Shown here: one piece after another, positions 60,314 through 64,000 of the stretch
How positions within the stretch are numbered: the first letter of the stretch is position 1
How the letters are laid out: each line of letters starts with the position of its first letter
Program-made: the position numbers and the translations under genes
NCBI RefSeq assembly: GCF_031877795.1
Contig: NC_133971.1
Coordinates: forward strand, 60,768,463-60,832,462
Direction: 5' to 3'
Length of the DNA stretch: 64,000 nucleotides
DNA from: Strix aluco
Taxonomy: Eukaryota; Chordata; Aves; Strigiformes; Strigidae
Notes under the pieces: generated by a model
What the model was told of the DNA's origin: nothing
What the model saw: the letters and a program-made list of their open reading frames with translations, nothing else
Database searches by the model: none

Positions 60314-60314
60314 A
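60309..60314 (+). terminator. FUT10: FUT10 polyadenylation signal overlapping the stop codon
   Basis: AATAAA at 60309-60314 contains the TAA stop at 60311-60313. A GT-rich stretch, GAGTGTGTGG then TTTTCTTTTGT, follows at 60351-60373, as expected downstream of a cleavage site. I saw no other plus-strand AATAAA between here and the window end. If used, the 3' UTR would be only about 10-25 bases. Confidence 0.45.
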
Positions 60315-62359
60315 CATATCAACCTGTAAAACAGAGTGAGCTCTTCAGAGGAGTGTGTGGAATTTTCTTTTGTAGGTGGCCTTATCATATGTAAGATTGG
60401 GAGCCAGAGGAAGTAGACCTGTAAGACTGAATTTATGTTCAGTGCTCAAGGGGTACTAAGAAGTGCTAAACAATAGAATCACCCTGCCAGGTGATATGTA
60501 TACATACATATATTAATTTATATTTAGAATGATGTTATTCATATTAATTGGCATTAGTTCAGATGTTTGAACATTAAGGCACAACTTGTCAAGGTTGTTA
60601 AAGCCCAGTTTTAAACACACAGTTAATTTCCATGGATGGATGGATCTCCCTCTATCTTTGGATACATACCTGTGTTCATGGTCTCAGGACCTCTTTTCCC
60701 CCAGACCAGGACCCTTCTTTGCTGCGCTGATAACCACAAGCTGGAGAGCAGCTGACACCATTGCAGTGGTACAGCTTCTGTGCTTCTTTGGAGGTAGAAG
60801 AAAAATTTAGGACTGTGTCCCTGGCTAGCTATTTATTGTCAATTTTCCTGGCATCAGCAGATTTAGCAGGGACTTGGCGGGCTCTGTGTCCTGGCACTGA
60901 GTGCCAATGTAAAGTGCATTAGTGCTTGGCACAAGGAAGCACCATCTGTTAGTGTCCAGGGACATTGAATGAGAAATGTGCTGGCTCAGATTTACCCACA
61001 TCTTCTGCTAAAAATAAGCAGAGCACATGAATATCTCCACTCCCCAGAAATAGGGCTGGCCTCAATCTGACTTACCTTCTTGCCTTTCTGATGATGGACT
61101 AGTATTTGTGTCACATATAAACATTGAATTATTTGCTTGAAAGGGCAGGGATGAAACAGAGTCCATGGGTGCTTCAATAGGCACAAGGAGAGGTAGGCAA
61201 GCAGCATCCCTGTTTTAACACAGAAAACCCCAAATTACTTTATCTGACAAGGAAAAAACCTAGGTGATCTTGGTCATCACTTGCTGAAGGACACGCCTTA
61301 GCCTGGTGTGCAGACTGTTGCAGTTTTCATCCCAAATTCTTCTGACCTCAGTCTGTGGAGGAGTCAACTTCCACGGGATCTACTAAATAGCATTACCTGG
61401 ATGGAGCCATTCAAATGAGGGACAGTCAGTCATACACTTGCCTGTGTATGATGACACAGGCAAATATAACTACTAATATGAAGTTCTTCACATTGCTGGG
61501 AAGGCAGATTTTCACCTGTCTGATAATTTCTATGGAATTGTTCCTTGTAGCAGGCTATTTTAAGATTGCTGTCAAGCATCTGGCTGTTTTATGAATGGGT
61601 AGCCATGGGGAAGGATGTGAATAGCATTTACACCAAAAAATTCAGCTGCAAAATTTGCTTACCTTGGAGAAGTTTCCTCAACAGAAATTTCCTCTCCAAA
61701 TAGCTGGTGAATTTTTTATTACTTTTAAATCTAGCATGAGAAAGACCAGTTTTGTAGCCACAAACCCTATAGTATTGGCCATTGTTTCTATGAGCATGTA
61801 CTTAGTTTTGATTAAGCTAAACAGTCCCACTAAAATTTCTCACCACTAGCATTTTGCCAGTGCTGCACGCAGCATCTGTTGGACAAGTCTTAAACTCTTT
61901 CCCAGTGATTTACAGTGCAAATTATAACTAAGCTCCACAAATGAAACCCTTCAGGGAAGTAGCATTAACACCAGACTTAGAGGCTTTCCTAAATCAGGAC
62001 CAAGAGCTGGACATAAACCCCAAACATTTGCAAAGGGAACTGCTGAATCCCCCATCCATTGCCATGAATCTCTGTTTCTGCTCCCAGGATGGCAAAGAAT
62101 ATCTGCAGCATGAAGGACTAACTTTTTTTGGTGATGATCTGCTGTCTGCTTTGTGAAAAATCTCAAGCCAATCTCAAAAACCTCAGGAGCTGCACAAGTG
62201 AAGATTTTTTTTTCATTTCCATGGTGGAATCTGTCATATCCTGAGCTTCCTGAGCAATCTGATAGATATTATCCAAAGATATGATGGATATTTATCTCAG
62301 TATATGGTGATTATCCCTCATTTTACTTTGGTGGAGTGGGAGGGAAAGGACACTGAAGT

Positions 62360-62387
62360 AACTGGTGGTCAGCAACTGGTGGTCAGC
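62360..62387 (+). repeat. Exact 14-base tandem duplication
   Basis: AACTGGTGGTCAGC occurs twice head to tail. It is a simple slippage or microhomology duplication. Confidence 0.85.
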
Positions 62388-62772
62388 AGCAGGTGTTTCA
62401 GAAGAGGTAACATCTTCATCCACTGCTATACACAGTAGAAAGATGAGTCTCCAGAGCAGCTGCCTGAAGGTGTACTGATGATTGTCACTCAGCATCACAA
62501 GATCCTGCCACAATGCATCCTTTCTAGAGGATAAACATTAAGCTCTTGGCTCCCACAGCGACATAAATTTGGCCTCTTGGTCTTTCATCACCCTCTAGAG
62601 CCTTTTTTCCTGTGCTAGGTGGAGAGAAGTCTTAGTGAACATCACACTGGGAGACTTATGGCAAGGATTTATGCAGGCTAATGAAATGTAAGACTCCTGA
62701 ATTTTAAGTTGATCTCTTTTCTCCCCCTACTGTTCTGAGAAGGAATAAGCAGAAACAGCTGACCATTCTGTC

Positions 62773-62789
62773 TTTTTTTTTTTTTTTTT
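62773..62789 (+). repeat. Poly-T tract
   Basis: About 17 consecutive T with no attached retroposon that I can recognise. Confidence 0.8.
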
Positions 62790-64000
62790 AGCTGATTTTC
62801 TAGCCTTCATGCCATGTACAGGTTTGTAATTCTAGCCAACAGAGGAATTCAATTTGTTTGACAGGCTTATATATATCCTGGATGGCACAACCCTTTCTTT
62901 TTCAGTTTCTTTTTGCCTTAGAAAGGCCATAGCAAAAGAGCTGAGAAAAACTGTATTTCCAACAAGAGCTGATTCTGGATGAATGAGTGAGTGCATGCTT
63001 CCCAACCTCCTGCATAGTGGTAACAAGCTGTCCTGATTTCCCCTGTCGTGGGATATAAGACACAAAGACAGTTCCTACTTGAGCTTGCATTTATTCCCCT
63101 GAGCCCATATCCATCAGGTGCCTCAGGAGTTGTACATATTAGTGGCCTCTGAGCCTGCAGTGGGATTTGCATCAGAAATACAAAACCTAGAGACCAGACT
63201 GCCCCTTCAGAACATGCCTGCATTCAGCTTTGAGCTATCTCCGAGGATTTGCAGCCATCCTGACAGGACTGGAAGAGCCTGGTGAAAGAGGCAACTCTGG
63301 AGGTCAACCTTGGACATGGTCCTCCCTCTCCCTGTCCACAAGGAAAATCAGGACTGGGGCAGGGATTGCTTTTACCCTCCCCACTACACTCCCCTGGCCT
63401 CTTTACTTTCATCCTCTGCCTTCCACCAGCTCCCACTGACATACCTGTGCCCTTGTGCCTCCCATGGCATCTGGTCGTGTAGGGAAACGAAACACAGGGG
63501 GGTTGTTTTTTCATTGCAAACATTTGCTCACATTTTCCCCCTTCACTTTTGCTGTGTCAGGGGCCTGAGAGTCCTCTTTGTCCTCCCTGGGGTCTGGCTG
63601 CCTGTGCTCAAGGTCACCTCAGACCCAGTGCAGTGATACCTGGGATCAGGCTGTCAGGAAGCAGCTAAGGTGAGCGTGAGAATGAGCTGAGAGAAGCCTC
63701 ACCTGGAACTCCCGCTGTCATGCCAGAGCTGCTTTTGAGGTCCTGAGTCCCTGTCCGGGCTGAGCTGTGCCATGTCTGTGCCTGGCCATGGTGCTGACCT
63801 TGACCAAAGTTCTGGACTTCTGTCTCAATCTTGACCTGCTTTGTCCCTGTGGACCTGCTGGGCAATCACTGAGCTGTGGCTGACCCTGCCCCTCATCACC
63901 ATCCCTGCCCTGCGCACTCTGCCTGTGGTGCAGCATCCCCTCCACCCCAGTGGGGATGCTTCCCAATTGGCTCCACTCCCAGTGGATTTTTTTGTACCCC

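Larger units (their letters stand above)
60315..64000. other. 3' flank of FUT10
   Basis: No gene is recognised. Open frames are short, both strands are equally open, and none resembles a family. The region contains a 14-base tandem duplication at 62360-62387 and a T tract at 62773-62789. Part of it may be a longer FUT10 3' UTR. Confidence 0.55.

Overview
The window is nuclear DNA from a bird. The evidence is four or five CR1 retrotransposon copies with the avian-type 3' end (an octamer related to ACAGAATC on the opposite strand), no SINEs, AT-rich introns, sharp CpG islands at promoters, and spliced vertebrate genes. I cannot name the species. There are no bacterial features, operons, CRISPR arrays, rRNA genes or tRNA genes that I could find.

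Three protein-coding genes are supported. (1) KCMF1 lies on the minus strand. Only its first coding exon (17046-17061, encoding MSRHE plus one base) is present, inside a CpG island at about 16.4-17.57 kb. Bases 1-17045 are then its first intron. (2) FNTA, the shared alpha subunit of protein farnesyltransferase and geranylgeranyltransferase I, is complete on the minus strand: nine coding exons between 41659 and 33537, 358 residues, every splice junction in phase. (3) FUT10 (GT10 family, also called POFUT3) is complete on the plus strand: four coding exons between 50485 and 60313, 472 residues, with a CpG-island promoter at about 47.6-48.45 kb and probably a non-coding first exon.

Layout: 1-17 kb KCMF1 intron 1 with one CR1 fragment; 16.4-17.6 kb KCMF1 promoter; 17.6-26.5 kb intergenic with one good CTCF-like site; 26.5-29.6 kb a long, broken CR1 (copy B); 29.6-33.3 kb AT-rich FNTA 3' flank; 33.3-41.95 kb FNTA; 42-44.4 kb intergenic; 44.45-45.76 kb an older plus-strand CR1 (copy C); 46.06-47.2 kb a younger minus-strand CR1 (copy D); 47.6-60.3 kb FUT10; 60.3-64 kb 3' flank with nothing recognisable. 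FNTA and FUT10 point away from each other with two CR1 copies between them.

The three genes have unrelated jobs: an E3 ubiquitin ligase, cytosolic prenylation of CAAX proteins, and fucosylation in the secretory pathway. No functional cluster is implied. I found no clearly new biological system. The best leads are an unidentified minus-strand protein-coding relic inside a FUT10 intron (56756-57148), a reverse-transcriptase active-site change shared by two CR1 copies, the direct CR1 repeats that flank FNTA, and an apparently very short FUT10 3' end.
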